Both the position numbers and the translations under genes were made by a program. Under the pieces are notes generated by a model, which saw only the letters and a program-made list of their open reading frames with translations, was not told the origin of the DNA and searched no databases. A stretch of DNA of 64,000 bases, from contig OY744463.1 in NCBI GenBank assembly GCA_963556145.1, positions 1,798,001-1,862,000 of the forward strand, read 5' to 3'. Shown piece by piece: positions 11,740-22,478 of this stretch (position 1 is its first letter; every line of letters starts with the position of its first letter). Source of the stretch: Hygrocybe punicea (taxonomy: Eukaryota; Basidiomycota; Agaricomycetes; Agaricales; Hygrophoraceae).

Positions 11740-13525
11740 TCAAGGTACGAGAAAGCGTGTATCTGTGGACTCGGCTTCCCGGTCATGGTCGCTGCTCTCC
11801 GGAGCCTTCTCGTCAAAATATGGCGCTGATGGATTCATATCACTGGGTGCGTCGTCGAGAAGAGGAGGCGCAGATGGCGTAATGTCAAATGACGGCACAT
11901 CTGGGCGCCCCTCCTCGAATGGCGGTGCGGAGGGTCCAAATTCACGCTCTGCAACGTCCAGGTCTTCGCATGAGTAAACATAATCGTAGAAGGGGTGGGC
12001 GGCCGCTTTCCCTTTGGATGGAGGCGGAGGAAACGGCGACTCAGGACCAAAGGTCTCCCTACTCGAGCCTAGACGAGAGAGGTGCGTATAGCCTTCCAGC
12101 TCTTCATCTTGCCAGATTGGCACAGAAGCTTGAGCGTCTGGCGCATCCGCACCAAGACCCTCCTCACTTGGTGGTGCACTAGCCAACGAAGCCATTTGAG
12201 CGATGATCGCTTTGTCATCAGTAGCGACATGAGCGGTGTAACAGGAAGGTGAGTACGACATGGGGATATCAACGAGGGTAGCACGATGGCGAGAACATGG
12301 GGAGAGTGGCGGTGGAGGTGTTTGGGGGTTATCAGGTCGAAGTTCGTTATCAGGGGCATGAATGCATTCTGGTGATTTCGGTATCCGCGGTGACATTCGA
12401 ATAGCCCCGGGATGATAAGCTGGAGGAGAGAGCAATGCAGCATTTGGTGGCGGTAAGTCGTGGGAGACAGGAGAAATAGGATTTTCGGTCGACGAACGAG
12501 GTAAATTTTCGGGAGTGATTAATGGGCCTCTGGAGGTCGATGCCGAAGGAACAGGGGAAGGAGGCGCAGATATATTGTCCGGAAGATCGAAAGAAATCGA
12601 TGATCTGTGGATTGAAGTGTGTCTGGAGTATCTGCGGCTGCCTCTTCTGTGACGAGCCATATACCGAGCATTGGCTTTCCATCGGGCGGTTGCTCTCGCC
12701 CAGAAGTCCCGATTCACTTTGGCCTCTCTTTCCAAAAGAGCATTGGTATCACGGTGTACGTCGTCTCTGTGAAGCTTCCTCATTTTCATTTCCTCGTCCC
12801 TCTTCCTCGAATTTCGCAGTTTATTTTTCCGCCAGACGATACAACCTGTCATAAAAAAGCAAATGAAGAATGCGAGCGCAAGAGACAAGGCGAGGATGAG
12901 AGTTGTGCGTGTTTCGTGACTGCTTGTCGATGGCTTCCAGCCACTGGGTAATTGGTCAAGTATGTCTGGCATTATTATTGCTGAGGCAGTCGAGAGTGAC
13001 GTTGAAGTTTGTATACTAGAGGATGTAGTAGACGATGGTTCGCAATGCTATTGGTCGAGCGATCTTGTTAGGATGGCAATGGAGATGAAGGGCGTTCTTC
13101 ATTCTTACCGGGCAAACAGTTGAGCCGTACAATGTATATTCCTCCACCCTGTACCATGCACCGTCTGGCCCTTGTTCGTACCTGTCCGGAATGGTTCCAC
13201 GTTTTGACAAAATGTGTTTCGATTTTGATGACGAGGGAGGGAAGGATCCAGAGGGATCACCTGCGATATAAAGTCTGGCAAGCGAGCTGGGAGGGACGTT
13301 GTCTCCGTACTCAATAAAGGGACAGAGGAAGGGAGGTGGAGTACGGTTGGAAGTTAAGGGAGTGCCGTCAACAGTCAACGAGGACGCAGCGAATGTGGCA
13401 AGAATTGAGGAAAGGCCCGATGAAGGAGAAATTGTGCGTGGAGATGGACGTCTGCGACGAAGTCGGTGGTTTAGAGGTGGTTTTGCGGGGTGAGAAAAAG
13501 GGATTTGAGCCAAGCCTCTTGCCAT
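11740..13525 (-). CDS. Single-pass membrane protein of unknown function
   Basis: Seen: exon 1 (from 13525) encodes a basic N-terminus, a hydrophobic SGLSSILATFAASSL stretch and a segment ending RYEQGPDGAWYRVEEYTLYG and STVCP. An intron of about 85 nt leads in frame to HCEPSSTTSSS and a Ser/Thr-rich stretch. One strong transmembrane helix follows (LILALSLALAFFICFFMTGCIVW at about residues 160-185), then a basic RKNKLRNSRKRDEEMKMRK stop-transfer. About 370 residues of Pro/Ser-rich cytoplasmic tail contain SAPPLLDDAPSD-type repeats and end TDTRFLVP. This resembles type I membrane proteins common in basidiomycetes, but I recognise no catalytic domain. The frame continuity across the intron supports one gene rather than two. 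Confidence 0.65.
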
Positions 13526-13850
13526 GCGCTTGGCTCACAGAAATGGAAGCCGAAAACCCTAATGCGCAAAGAAAAGGGCTTGGCACACGGAGCAAGGGCT
13601 CTCGCTGGGTCAAATCGACAGTGCAGAGGACGCCGCCGACGTCGACGACGAGACTGGACAGCGCTCGTGGGTTGGGACGAAGAAGGGAAATCAGCAAAGG
13701 GAGATGTCGACGACAGCGGCTAAAAAAAGGTTACGTTCTGAATCTCCGCTAAGAATCTAAATATATACTCTAGCTCCACTGCAAATCGACTAAAAATAGC
13801 TGCAAATTGACTAAAAATAAAGCAACAATATTAATATAATAAGGTGGTTA
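13526..13850. other. Non-coding spacer
   Basis: This spacer separates the membrane-protein start from a decayed gene. It turns AT-rich after 13740, with a short duplicated AAATTGACTAAAAATA-like phrase (13787-13820). I see no convincing gene in it. Confidence 0.4.
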
Positions 13851-15250
13851 GTGTGGCCAGCTGGCATCTTCTTCTGCAATTCCGTAGTCAGATCCGCAAA
13901 CTATCCAGTTTATAGTTGCCTACCGTCGCATGTAGGCTCCGTCGGATTCACTGTCATAATTCATCACGAAGGCGTCAACATATTTACCATTGCTCTCATG
14001 GGCCCATGCGTAACCATTCCCATTGGGATGGCTTCTCCAATTGCAACGGGTTGGATATATGCTTCTCTTTCGTCCTAGCGCGCCGTTTACGTCAGTGCCA
14101 AATAAGTTATGCTTGAGACGTACCCTTGACTCCTCCAAGTCGTTCTACCTCTCGACCACAGTTAATCAGCGTAATTAAGCCTAAATCTATCCGCCATCGT
14201 CGGAATATTCAAAATAGGGACTCACTTGTCCCGCTAGAGCGGTAGCTTATTCAGAGTAACACCTTGAAATATGGAATCAGTGGAACCTTCTCCAGGATAA
14301 TTTGCTCCCCGGCCCACCTTATTTCCAAAGAACCACATGTCTTCTTCGAAAACCTTCTTGCACGTACATGTAGACCACGTTCGAGCCTCCATCAGCATGT
14401 TGATCTCCATTGGAGAGCTGCGCAAATTTATCAATAATAAACACTGCGGAAGGGCCATTCGGATCATTCAACGTGAGTTCGACCGCGACAGGGTTTTCGT
14501 CGGAACATGCATTGGAGCTGCCAGTTTCGCACCAAATGTCCTGCCGCATGGTGATCACTTTTCTTTTCTAGGCAAGGATTTGGCACATACCTGGAGCAAA
14601 GTGTAAAAATGTTGTATTCATCAAAATTTGATGTCTTTCCAAGTTGCTGTTGTTGTTCGTGCCAGTGATAGTCAGACTTCCTTGATCTAAATATTCACTG
14701 CTCCCTTGCTAGTTGACGACCTCGTCGGCATCATCAGTATTGGAGAAGTGCCGTAACCTGTTGCGGATGCATTGAGTGATTCTATAGCCAACATCCGGGA
14801 CGTCTTTCGCGGTCAATTTCGCTTGAACAGTTTTTTATGGCATTGTCCTGGGGTCGTTGGCTATAATTTCGCTAGCACTCGACTCGTGAGCTCGAACACC
14901 TAGAGTATTACAAGTAGCATCGAATTCCGCTGCTGGATATCTGCAGAGAAGGGGGTCCTGGCCAACAGTCCGTCGTTCTGCGGACCTGACACCAGAGTCG
15001 TGGTGTCCGAAATGAATAATGGAGTGGGAATCCAGCCTACGAGGCATATTGTCTCCCTGTCGTGCCAGCGTCGTGCTTCGCCGCGACGTTCTTCTCATGA
15101 TAATGGTCCTCCCTGACAAACAGAAGGAGAAACTTGTTCTCACTCAAATGGACAAAGACCCAGCCCGCCGCCAGGGTGTTCAGCAGAAGGTGGCTTTCCA
15201 TATGAGTGGCATTCATTTGACGAGGTGTGTGTTGCAGAAAAAAAATAATT
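13851..15250 (-). pseudogene. Decayed gene, probably secreted-type protein
   Basis: Seen: short minus-strand frames look like pieces of one protein, read from high to low coordinates. They are an N-terminal piece ending near 14840, KTVQAKLTAKDVPDVGYRIT and RLRHFSNTDDADEVV with an in-frame stop, GSLTITGTNNNSNLERHQIL, then after an intron RQDIWCETGSSNACSDENPV and AVFIIDKFAQLSNGDQHADG, and lastly GNGYAWAHESNGKYVDAFVM. Stops and frame changes interrupt the series. I do not recognise the family. The Asn/Gly/Ser-rich, Cys-poor composition and TNNNS sites suggest an extracellular or cell-surface protein. The mariner-like element sits directly at its 5' side. The existence of a broken gene is likely; its identity is open. 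Confidence 0.4.
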
Positions 15251-15251
15251 A

Positions 15252-15524
15252 CAGCGATTTCGGAAACTAATGTCCGCACCACTTTTTTTTTGTTTTTTTG
15301 GAGGCGCTTACAAAGGCTTGGTCAGTGCGCTGAGAAACAAGAAATATGAGATTTATGCTACATACTCCTATTGCAGCTCTATTCTAGGCCTAAATAAATA
15401 AATCTGAACCTTCTAAGTTCTTACAGCTGATTTCATATCTATGCGGAATTTGAGAAAAGTTTCATTGTGGCGCAACTCCGCTGCCAGCTAAGCCGGACTC
15501 TATTAGACACGCTGAGTTACAACT
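15252..15524. repeat. Left terminal inverted repeat of the mariner-like element
   Basis: About 273 bp pairs with the right TIR. The longest clearly shared block runs from TTACAGCTGATTTCATATC (about 15421) to GACACGCTGAGTTACAA (about 15523), and the outer 100 bp also matches. It ends about 25 bp before the transposase ATG and so presumably carries its promoter. Confidence 0.85.
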
Positions 15525-15548
15525 GTAACTTACCTTTCAACAAGCACC

Positions 15549-16601
15549 ATGCCGCCTCACACCATCTCCCAAGATCTCAAGGCGCGGATCCCAACCCTCT
15601 ACTACCGTGGCTACAAACCCAAGGAGATCTGTGATCTTCTTGGGGTCGGCAAGTCACTCGTTTACAAGACTCTCCAGTACCATCAGATATATGGCCTCAC
15701 ATACAATCCTCATGCCCAACTAGCTGCGCGTCGGCGCATTCTTACATCTCTCGACATCGGGTTCATCCGTTTACTTCTTTTGCATCACCACACACTATAC
15801 CTTGATGAACTACAACTTGAACTCCAAGTCCAACGCAACGTGTTTGTATCTCTCACGACTATCATGCGCTCCCTTCGCCGGCTCCACTTTTCAAACAAGC
15901 GTGTATCCATTCAAGCCCTTGAACGGAACGACCTCCAACGTGCAATCTTCATGAATCAGATTGGGGCCGAGGTTCCGGACCCCGCTATGTTGATGTTCAC
16001 CGATGAGAGTGCCATCAATGATCGGGTCCACAGCAGGCGGTATGGTTGGTCGTTGGTTGGAGCTCGGTGCGTGCAACGACAGGCCTTCGTATGTGGACAA
16101 CGGTATTCCATCCTACCAGTCCTCACGCTGGATGGGATCATCGCATATGATCTCATTGAGGGCTCAGTGACTGGAGAGCGGTTCGTTCGCTTTCTTCGTG
16201 AGATGGTTGTATGTAGTTTTCATTCCTGCTACTCTACAAATACTGATGCCTTTATCCAGATACCTCTCACCAATCCATATCCCGGGCCACGGAGTGTTCT
16301 TGTCCTCGATAACTGCAACATCCACCACGCAGAAGAGGTCAGAGAGCTTGTGGAGGTCGAAGCACGTATGTCCTCCCTTTGTTGTGAAGTTGATACTCTA
16401 ACATGTGTTCTAGGCTGCCGACTAATATATCTGCCCCCATACTCCCCTGACTACAACCCTATTGAACTCGCCTTCTCGTCAATCAAGTCTTACCTCCGCC
16501 GTCATTCAGATGACCGCGGCCTTTTCAATATTGTTAGCGCAATGGATACTATAACGCCGGAGAAGGCTGCGGGATGGTTTCGGTCGTCTGGTTACATGTA
16601 A
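15549..16601 (+). CDS. Tc1/mariner-like DDE transposase
   Basis: Seen: the N-terminus has a helix-turn-helix (LKARIPTLYYRGYKPKEICD then LLGVGKSLVYKTL). The catalytic core shows LMFTDESAIND (first Asp), SVLVLDNCNIHH (second Asp) and YLPPYSPDYNPIELAFSSIK, which carries the Glu about 35 residues after the second Asp once splicing is allowed for. Two likely in-frame introns (16209-16259 and 16366-16413, both GT-AG and multiples of three) remove VCSFHSCYS- and SSLCCEVD-type inserts that break the conserved core. Family knowledge: such proteins cut and paste at TA. The frame is intact and all three acidic residues are present, so the enzyme may be active. Confidence 0.88.
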   Translation: MPPHTISQDLKARIPTLYYRGYKPKEICDLLGVGKSLVYKTLQYHQIYGLTYNPHAQLAARRRILTSLDIGFIRLLLLHHHTLYLDELQLELQVQRNVFVSLTTIMRSLRRLHFSNKRVSIQALERNDLQRAIFMNQIGAEVPDPAMLMFTDESAINDRVHSRRYGWSLVGARCVQRQAFVCGQRYSILPVLTLDGIIAYDLIEGSVTGERFVRFLREMVVCSFHSCYSTNTDAFIQIPLTNPYPGPRSVLVLDNCNIHHAEEVRELVEVEARMSSLCCEVDTLTCVLGCRLIYLPPYSPDYNPIELAFSSIKSYLRRHSDDRGLFNIVSAMDTITPEKAAGWFRSSGYM

Positions 16602-16732
16602 TTTCCGCATCACTAGCTTTTGTATGTCCTGTCTAGTTTGTCATGCAATCTTATTGTATTCGAGTTGGGCAAAATGTTTATATGGTGCGAATACGCGCAA
16701 AGTCCTTGAGATATGGTAGCTACATGTAAATA

Positions 16733-18275
16733 CTAGGTAGCCCATGCCGGCATGTCTTCTTCTCCTTCCCTCGGTGGAGCATGGAAACCTGGTGGTATGG
16801 GGACGAGGACCTTGAGTTGCTGATTGTAATACCACGTACGGCGGTCATCTGCTGTCTGATCACCAGGGGTCATCACAGGTCCAAACCAGGTACAGGCACC
16901 ACCATCTTCCCATCTGTACTCGTACTGGATAATGTTATCTTGGGATGGAACCGGAGTAGCAGCACGAGCAGCTGGACGGGGTGCTGGTTGATCATCAACT
17001 GATAGAGAACGGCGACCGGATCTCACAGCTAGACGCTGCCTCTTCTGGATCTGTTTCCAGCTAGCACAACCTGCTATCAACCGCATTGCATCCCCTTTTG
17101 ATAACCCAAGTTCTGTGAGGTCAGAGACCTTGAGTGAACTGATGATGTCTGGCCCATAATCTTCACGACTTAGGGCAGCCTCGTGGTCGCACGCAGTCGG
17201 CACTCCGAGATGATCCCGAGCGTAAACCAGGTATTTGTAAAGATCACCAATTTCGGGTTTGACAGGCGACGTGAATGGAGACAGATCAAGGGAGCGCTTG
17301 CGCTTGGGAGTGGAGGGCTTGGGGGCAAGCGCACCCACAACCGTGGTCATCAATTGTGTGAATAGGGAGAACTGACGGTCCTGATCTGAAGCCGGCGTTG
17401 ACATCTGTGCCTTCTGTTGGGCTGGGAATAAGGTAGCACCGCGATTTGCAGGATCGAAAGCTGCAGTGTTGGGGGGGGTGAGAATGGTAGCCTTGCCGTC
17501 GTGCTATACAAGCTCAGTTCTATTGTTTGTGTAACTTAGGGGATGGAACTTACCAGAGCAATGGCCCACTGATGCATCATGAATGGAGTAAGTGGGAGTT
17601 CATTGTTGTCAGCACAAATGTAGACATAGTGTCCTGGCTTGTTGTCGTTCCCGTACTTCTTTTCAAGCAAGCTGCGAAACCGCGCCAATGCAAGATCTAA
17701 GGACGTAGCGCCTTCTGGTATAGCTGCTGGGTCCGGATCTTGTAGGTTGTCATTATCGACTACAACGTCCGGCTGTGTATCTGGCGTCAGAAAGGATCTG
17801 CAAACATGCTGGTGCTTACATCGACAGGGCATTTCTTTTTCACGTCGTTGATATCAATAATGATGTTGACTTTGCCATACTGATTATCGTTGATTTTTGC
17901 TACAAACTCTTGGTATTCGGACTCCTTCTCCACATCTAGTGCATCCGCTTTCCTGTGCTAGAGTAAACCAAGTTTGTAGAGGTAAAAGGAAAATACCTAC
18001 GGTCGACCAGGATGGTAATACTTGAACTTGTAGCGTTGCTGATCCGAGATCTTCCACTTCGTTTCGCCAAACCGTTTTAGCATAGCTCGCATACAATGCA
18101 CATAATTGTCTGGTAGACACGCGAAGACAAGTTCTTTGCTGAGTATGTCGCGCTTGGACTTGACGGCAGGTTGCTTGCCAATCTTGGGAATGGCCAGCGT
18201 ATGTCGGATGAGCTGTATCGAGAGATTGGCGCAGTAGTCTTCTGAATCATCGTCAGACCCATCAGAGTCAACCAT
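16733..18275 (-). CDS. Accessory protein of the mariner-like element, SAM-like region
   Basis: Seen: exons join from MVDSDGSDDDSEDYCANLS and KFKYYHPGRP to KADALDVEKESEYQEFVAKI, then KVNIIIDINDVKKKCPVD. They continue through ARFRSLLEKKYGNDN, VYICADNNELPLTPFMMHQW and a C-terminal exon (17404-16733). That exon holds a region resembling a sterile-alpha-motif helix bundle (DLTELGLSKGDAMRLI) and an aromatic end (YEYRWEDGGACTWFGPV). Four introns or so are needed and the frame is intact. I recognise no enzymatic motif. Its start abuts the right TIR and it lies wholly inside the TA-flanked element, so it moves with the transposase. Inference: it is a DNA- or protein-binding helper or a captured host gene. 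Confidence 0.65.
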
Positions 18276-18302
18276 GGTCTAACGAAAACTTGTAGTATAC
18301 CA

Positions 18303-18911
18303 CAATTGTAACTCAGCGTGTCTAATAGAGTCTGGCTTAGCTGGCAGCGGAGTTGCGCCACAATGAAACTTTTCTCAAATTCCGCATAGATATGAAATCA
18401 GCTGTAATACATTTTTGTATTATTATAATGAGCTTTTAGTGACCAACTGACTTTATAGCTTAGCTAAGTTAGCTTAGGCTAATTAGTGCTATTTTGGCTG
18501 AAATCTTATCAAAAAAATGGGGAATATCAGAACCAAATACAATAATGAAAATTCATTGTTTTATCATGTTGCTACAAGCTCTGGCTTGGGAGGAATCACT
18601 TTGCAAATGATGTGATTTTAAGACTTTCCAAAACAAGCCAACTTTCCAAAACAAGCGACCAAAAAGGAAATTTAATCAGTGCAGTTATTTTGTACTTCCT
18701 TCAGTTAGGATGGTATTTCAAGGTGCTGTAAGGTGTAGATAGGTTTATTTAGGCTTAAGGTAGAGTTGCATTATGGATAGCTGGCATGAATGACATATAA
18801 AACCATATTTCTTGTTTCTCAGCCACAATGGCATGGCACTGACCAAGCCTTTGTAAGTGCCTCAAAAAAAAAAAAAAAAAGTGGCGTGGACATTAGTTTC
18901 CGAAATTGCTG
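18303..18911. repeat. Right terminal inverted repeat, longer than the left
   Basis: The inner block (18303-18405) and outer block (about 18780-18911) are complementary to the left TIR. The stretch between them, roughly 18420-18710, has no clear left counterpart. Either an insertion sits in this arm or the left arm has a deletion. The inner end abuts the ATG of the minus-strand gene. Confidence 0.8.
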
Positions 18912-19147
18912 TAAAAAAATAATTAAAAAATAATTGCTTTTACCTGGGGTTCAGACCCAGTGAAAAGTCCCTCTATTTGTAACAATTTATGGCAACATAT
19001 GTTGATATTGTCTAATTCTATCGAGTTAAGACCTATATAGATAATAGCCATTCCATTTTCAGCTATAGGATTTCCATTTACACCCACCAAATGACCAGTT
19101 TTTATATATATAATGGCAAACTGTTCAATTTTGTTTGTATGACCCTC

Positions 19148-19256
19148 ATGGGATCACAAATGTACTTGTGTAATTGCTCAAAACACTGTGGCAATCCACC
19201 CAAACCTGTCTTATCAGCAACATACTACAGGCATGCTCAATACTGCAATCTCAAAG
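19148..19256 (+). pseudogene. Tnp2/Plavaka-KDZ-like transposase, segment 1 (N-terminus)
   Basis: Seen: the ATG at 19148 opens a frame with a cysteine/histidine cluster, YLCNCSKHCGNPPKPVLSAT then YYRHAQYCNL, which runs into the hAT element at 19257. Beyond that element the frame resumes exactly as NAFSPEF at 20481 once one copy of the 8-bp duplication is removed. Family knowledge: an N-terminal C/H cluster of this sort precedes the large DDE transposases that are abundant in Agaricomycetes. About 235 bp between the mariner-like element and this start is AT-rich and may contain the promoter; I could not find the terminal repeat of this transposon. Confidence 0.65.
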
Positions 19257-20480
19257 TAGTGTTGCCGTAGTTCGGTTCCAAACCTAGCCGAACCCAGTTC
19301 AAACCCTGAACTGAACCCTAGGTTCAGTCTAAGTTCAGCCAAGTGCTGAACGTTCAGTTCTGGGTTTTGAGGCCTGCCAGATTTCCTGAACAGCTCCAAA
19401 CTGCGTCCAAACTGCGAACACAGATATTTTTAAGGTATTTATTTCATTTGTTTTTCGTATTTCTTTACTTACTATTTCGTGTTAGATGGTATCATGTGAC
19501 TGGTTGTGACCATGTAGCTTTCATGCAACACAGCAACTTCAACACGGGTTGAACACAACACAATTTGTGTTGTGTTCATCAAGGTAAGTTTTGATTTTTT
19601 CTTAACTTTACTAATGTTATTTGCGACAGGCAACTCGACCGCGACCACGTCGTGACCACACCCACTTTGGCACAAGATGAATGCCAATGCCAACGCAATG
19701 CCAATGGACACGGGACAGCCGCAACACCACCACCACCAGTGGCAGCAATGGCAATGGCAATGGCAATAGCAACCAGGCAATGACAACGGCAATGGCCAGC
19801 AGCAGCAGCAACAGTGGGAGCAGCAGCGCCGGTGGCAATGGCAGCAGCAGCAGTGGCAGAAGCAGCAGCGCCAGCAGCAATGGCAGCAGCAGCAGTGGCA
19901 GTGGCAGCAGCAACAGCAAAGCCATCCAACATCACCACCAGCGGCAGCAACAACAATGGCAATGACAACCATGATGGCCAGCAGCAGCAGCAGCAGCAAT
20001 GCCGGCAGCAGCAGCAACAGCAGCAGCAGCAGCAGGAGTGCTGGCAGCAATGGCATTGGCAGCAGCAGCAGCAACTGCAATGGCAGCAACGGCAACGGCC
20101 AGCAACAGTGGCAGCAGCAGCAGCAGCAATGGCAACAGCAGCACCAGCACCAGCAATGCCAGGCAGGGACCATGGGACAAGACCCCCCATCCCTCCACAT
20201 CCCTTGGGGACACCAGAGGGCTCCCCTGCACCCATCTACCTCGCAATATGCAGTGCCGTATCTATTGATACGTGCCTGCCATTCGCGAGGAGAACAGAGC
20301 TCATGGGAGCCCACCTTGGTCTGGGTTTCAGACTGTGTCTGAACCCAGACCAAACATGGCAAGACGGTTCGATGCCATCTGGGTCCAGGTTTGGCCATGC
20401 GCCAAACCGGACCCGAAGTTCAGTTCACAGTTCCGCCAAAAAGGGTTGGAACTGGACCAAACTGAACTTCGGCAACACTA
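19257..20480 (+). mobile_element. Non-autonomous hAT-type element A
   Basis: Seen: the ends are TAGTGTTGCCGTAGTTCGGTT and the inverted complement ending CTTCGGCAACACTA. The flanks are tctcaaag and tctcaatg, an 8-bp duplication with one mismatch. Family knowledge: an 8-bp target duplication and a TAGTG-type terminus are hAT hallmarks. The element is 1224 bp, has no hAT transposase, and its middle is a CAG/CAA/GGC-rich imperfect trinucleotide tract. A second copy occupies 51726-58974, where the shared ends and internal sequence allow precise comparison. Confidence 0.82.
19700..20160. repeat. CAG/CAA/TGG-rich imperfect trinucleotide tract
   Basis: The region is built of GGCAGCAGCAGCAA-type words and gives open frames of Gln, Ser/Asn or Ala/Gly depending on frame. 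In copy B the corresponding frame starts MDPNTNTMPTDAGWLQHHHH and stays open as a poly-Gln protein. In this copy the same frame stops early after QWQWQWQ, so here it is best treated as a low-complexity repeat. Confidence 0.8.
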
Positions 20481-21964
20481 TCTCAATGCATTTTCTCCAG
20501 AGTTTCTAGTGTTTATTCCATCTTGTTCTCAGGCTACCCAGGGCCCATTGAACCTGCCTGGTCTGCTCCAAAAACATTTGGATCGTCTTCAAGATAACGA
20601 GAATAATGGGTCCAAGAAATGACAGAGGACACAGAAAGGGAAGGAACCCAACAATGCAGGAATGACTGACTCACAGGATCTGGTACGTTCATTTGTACCT
20701 TCAATGTAAATGACTAATTAGCAAATTATACAGCCATTCAATGTGACAAATGAACCGTTGTTTGACTTGGATGACCTCGAAGAATTCTACACTGATGTCC
20801 CCATGCACTCATGACACTCCCCAGAAACCCTCACTCAGGAGGCTTCCTCATTGGCTCCAGCACCCATGCACTCGGAGGTCCCTATAGGATCAGAAGACAG
20901 TGATGATGAGGACATACCTGACCCTGGTTCTCTAGGAATGGATCAAGAACCGGATGTTGTGACGGCGAGTGAGGTTGTAGACCCGAATGGGAATCTACGG
21001 AAAGGGTGATCAGCTAAGAAGTGATCAGAGGAGTTTATTGTCTATAGTCTAGTCAATCCAACCCGAATCCAGGGTTCTGGATCAGAGGGGAAGTGAAGGG
21101 AGTGGAATACGAAGACTAATGAGATGATACGAAGCGAGGACTAAGAAATAGAACTGAAGGGATGCAATACGATAGGATGTAATATGATATGGTGGGATAT
21201 GATAATCTATATGTTGTAGTATAAGGGTACATCTTTTATACTACTGGGAGAGATCCTGTGCTGTAGTAACTATGTACTACAAGCGAAGGCTGTAACTGAT
21301 GGTAGAGAGGTGGAGCGGAGTATAGGGGGAATGGTGCTATGTACTAAGTAACGGGAAACGAAGATATATCATATGTAACTATATACGTACTGATTCCGGG
21401 TCGTTAGAGACATCGCATCTTGAGTATGAACGATTCCGGAGGCGGAATCCGGAGCGGAATCGACGGAAAAGACCGGAAACGGGCGGAATCGATGATACGT
21501 GAATGGGAATGGACGAGGACGAAGTGGGATATGAAGAGGATTCGGGTCCAGAGGGCTCGGAGCCTCTACAATGTACCCTCTGAGATTGATGTCAATGTGG
21601 ACCTAGTCGATATACCTGACTTACCTGCTCGTTTGGAGGAAGAGGTTGAACCGGAAGTCGATGGCTTTCAAATGGAAGAGATTTGTATCACGAATGAGAT
21701 CATCAATGTTCTCAAAAATGCAAGTCTCGGCGATGTGTACTGTGGTCTTGGAGCTGAATATGTTGAATGGCTTCACAACCCTCCAGAAGAAACTCTTGTT
21801 GTCGACAATCCTGATGTAAAGCTCTCGATCAAGATGTTCTTGTCTACTGTGACTGGCTCTCAGGATACTTACAATGAATCACACAAAAATATCATGGAGC
21901 GATTGCCCGAGTGTGCCATGCTTTCATTTGACCAGGTCAAGCAACATGTTGCTGAACTTAGCGG
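20481..21964 (+). pseudogene. Transposase segment 2, with solo LTR inside
   Basis: Seen: the frame continues from segment 1 to TQGPLNLPGLLQKHLDRLQD and NNGSKK, a TGA (20620-20622), then QRTQKGKEP. A short intron ends about 20732, and PFNVTNEPLFDLDDLEEFY is followed by a second TGA (20812-20814). The frame runs on to SDDEDIPDPGSLGMDQEPDV, where the solo LTR (20958-21570) interrupts, and resumes as NVPSEIDVNVDLVDIPDLPA up to LSFDQVKQHVAELSG at 21964. There the 27.9-kb insertion begins. The next residues of the protein (VFPITQDMCVNM) are found at 49917. Family knowledge: in these transposases a VKRRVAQLSG-type motif directly precedes a segment with DMC.N, which supports the join. Confidence 0.75.
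20958..21570 (-). repeat. Solo LTR, family 1, in transposase segment 2
   Basis: The 613 bp begin TGTGACGGCGAG and end GAGCCTCTACA in plus orientation. They are flanked by the 4-bp duplication atgt on both sides (20954-20957, 21571-21574). The copy is homologous to the LTR pair at 53150 and 58143. The true element orientation, judged from the primer-binding site of the paired copy, is minus. Confidence 0.88.
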
Positions 21965-22060
21965 TGTAGAGACTCAATGTTCCCCTGAGTCCATATCGTC
22001 GATATCTCACAAATCCGGACGAACCTGACGCCTCCAAACGATCCCCATTCCAACCCAACA

Positions 22061-22143
22061 TAACCTGACGTAACCCGATGTGACATGACCCGATGTGACC
22101 GATGTGACCCGATGTGACTGATGTGACCGATGTGACCCAATGT
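22061..22143. repeat. Short GATGTGACC tandem repeat
   Basis: About eight imperfect copies of a 9-13 bp unit (CGATGTGACC / CGATGTGACTGATGTGACC) occur inside the left edge of the composite insertion. There is no gene here. The rest of 22143-22406 shows no feature I can support. Confidence 0.75.
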
Positions 22144-22406
22144 ATGCCGCTTCGTCACAGCTGCTTTTGGACCATATCCAGCAGCCTCAGAAGCCCTGGA
22201 GTTCTAATTATAGGAGACAGATCTCATTGGACTTGATCCCCGACTTTGGACTTGCCATATTTATGCATCCCCTCATCCTTTCGGAGATATGTAGGATGTT
22301 TTAGATCTTTTCCTTGGTTATTCCTTTTCCCCTCCATTTTCCTGTCTATATCGCTTTGCAACCCCCCTTTCCACATCCCCATTCCATCTTCTCTTTGTAG
22401 TTTCTA

Positions 22407-22438
22407 CTAGTGGGGTGTGGGCCATTGCTTTGCATGGC
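22407..22438 (-). other. Helitron 3' terminus: hairpin plus CTAG
   Basis: On the minus strand GCCATGCAAAGCAATGGC can fold into a short stem with one bulged base. Ten nucleotides follow, then CTAG with a T after it. Family knowledge: Helitrons end in a small GC-rich hairpin about 10-12 nt before CTRR and insert between A and T. This fits the element whose coding frame starts directly upstream. Confidence 0.7.
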
Positions 22439-22478
22439 ATATTACTCGTCCCTCCTTTTTTTAGCAGGAGAACAAATA

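Larger units (their letters stand above)
15252..18911 (+). mobile_element. Two-gene Tc1/mariner-like DNA transposon with very long TIRs
   Basis: Seen: the left end reads TA-CAGCGATTTCGGAAACTAATG and the right end is its inverted complement ending CCGAAATTGCTG-TA, so the element is flanked by TA (15250-15251 and 18912-18913). The TIRs extend inward to about 15524 on the left and 18303 on the right. Between them are a DDE transposase on the plus strand and a second, intron-containing gene on the minus strand. The two genes converge and each starts 25-30 bp inside a TIR. Family knowledge: TA target duplication and a DDE_3-type transposase are Tc1/mariner traits. Unusual points are the TIR length and the second gene. 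Confidence 0.85.

Noticed and set aside
19472..20398. Cys/Leu-rich 308-codon minus-strand frame
   Set aside because: It is the complement of the CAG/CAA tract inside a non-autonomous hAT element; composition is fully explained by the trinucleotide repeat.
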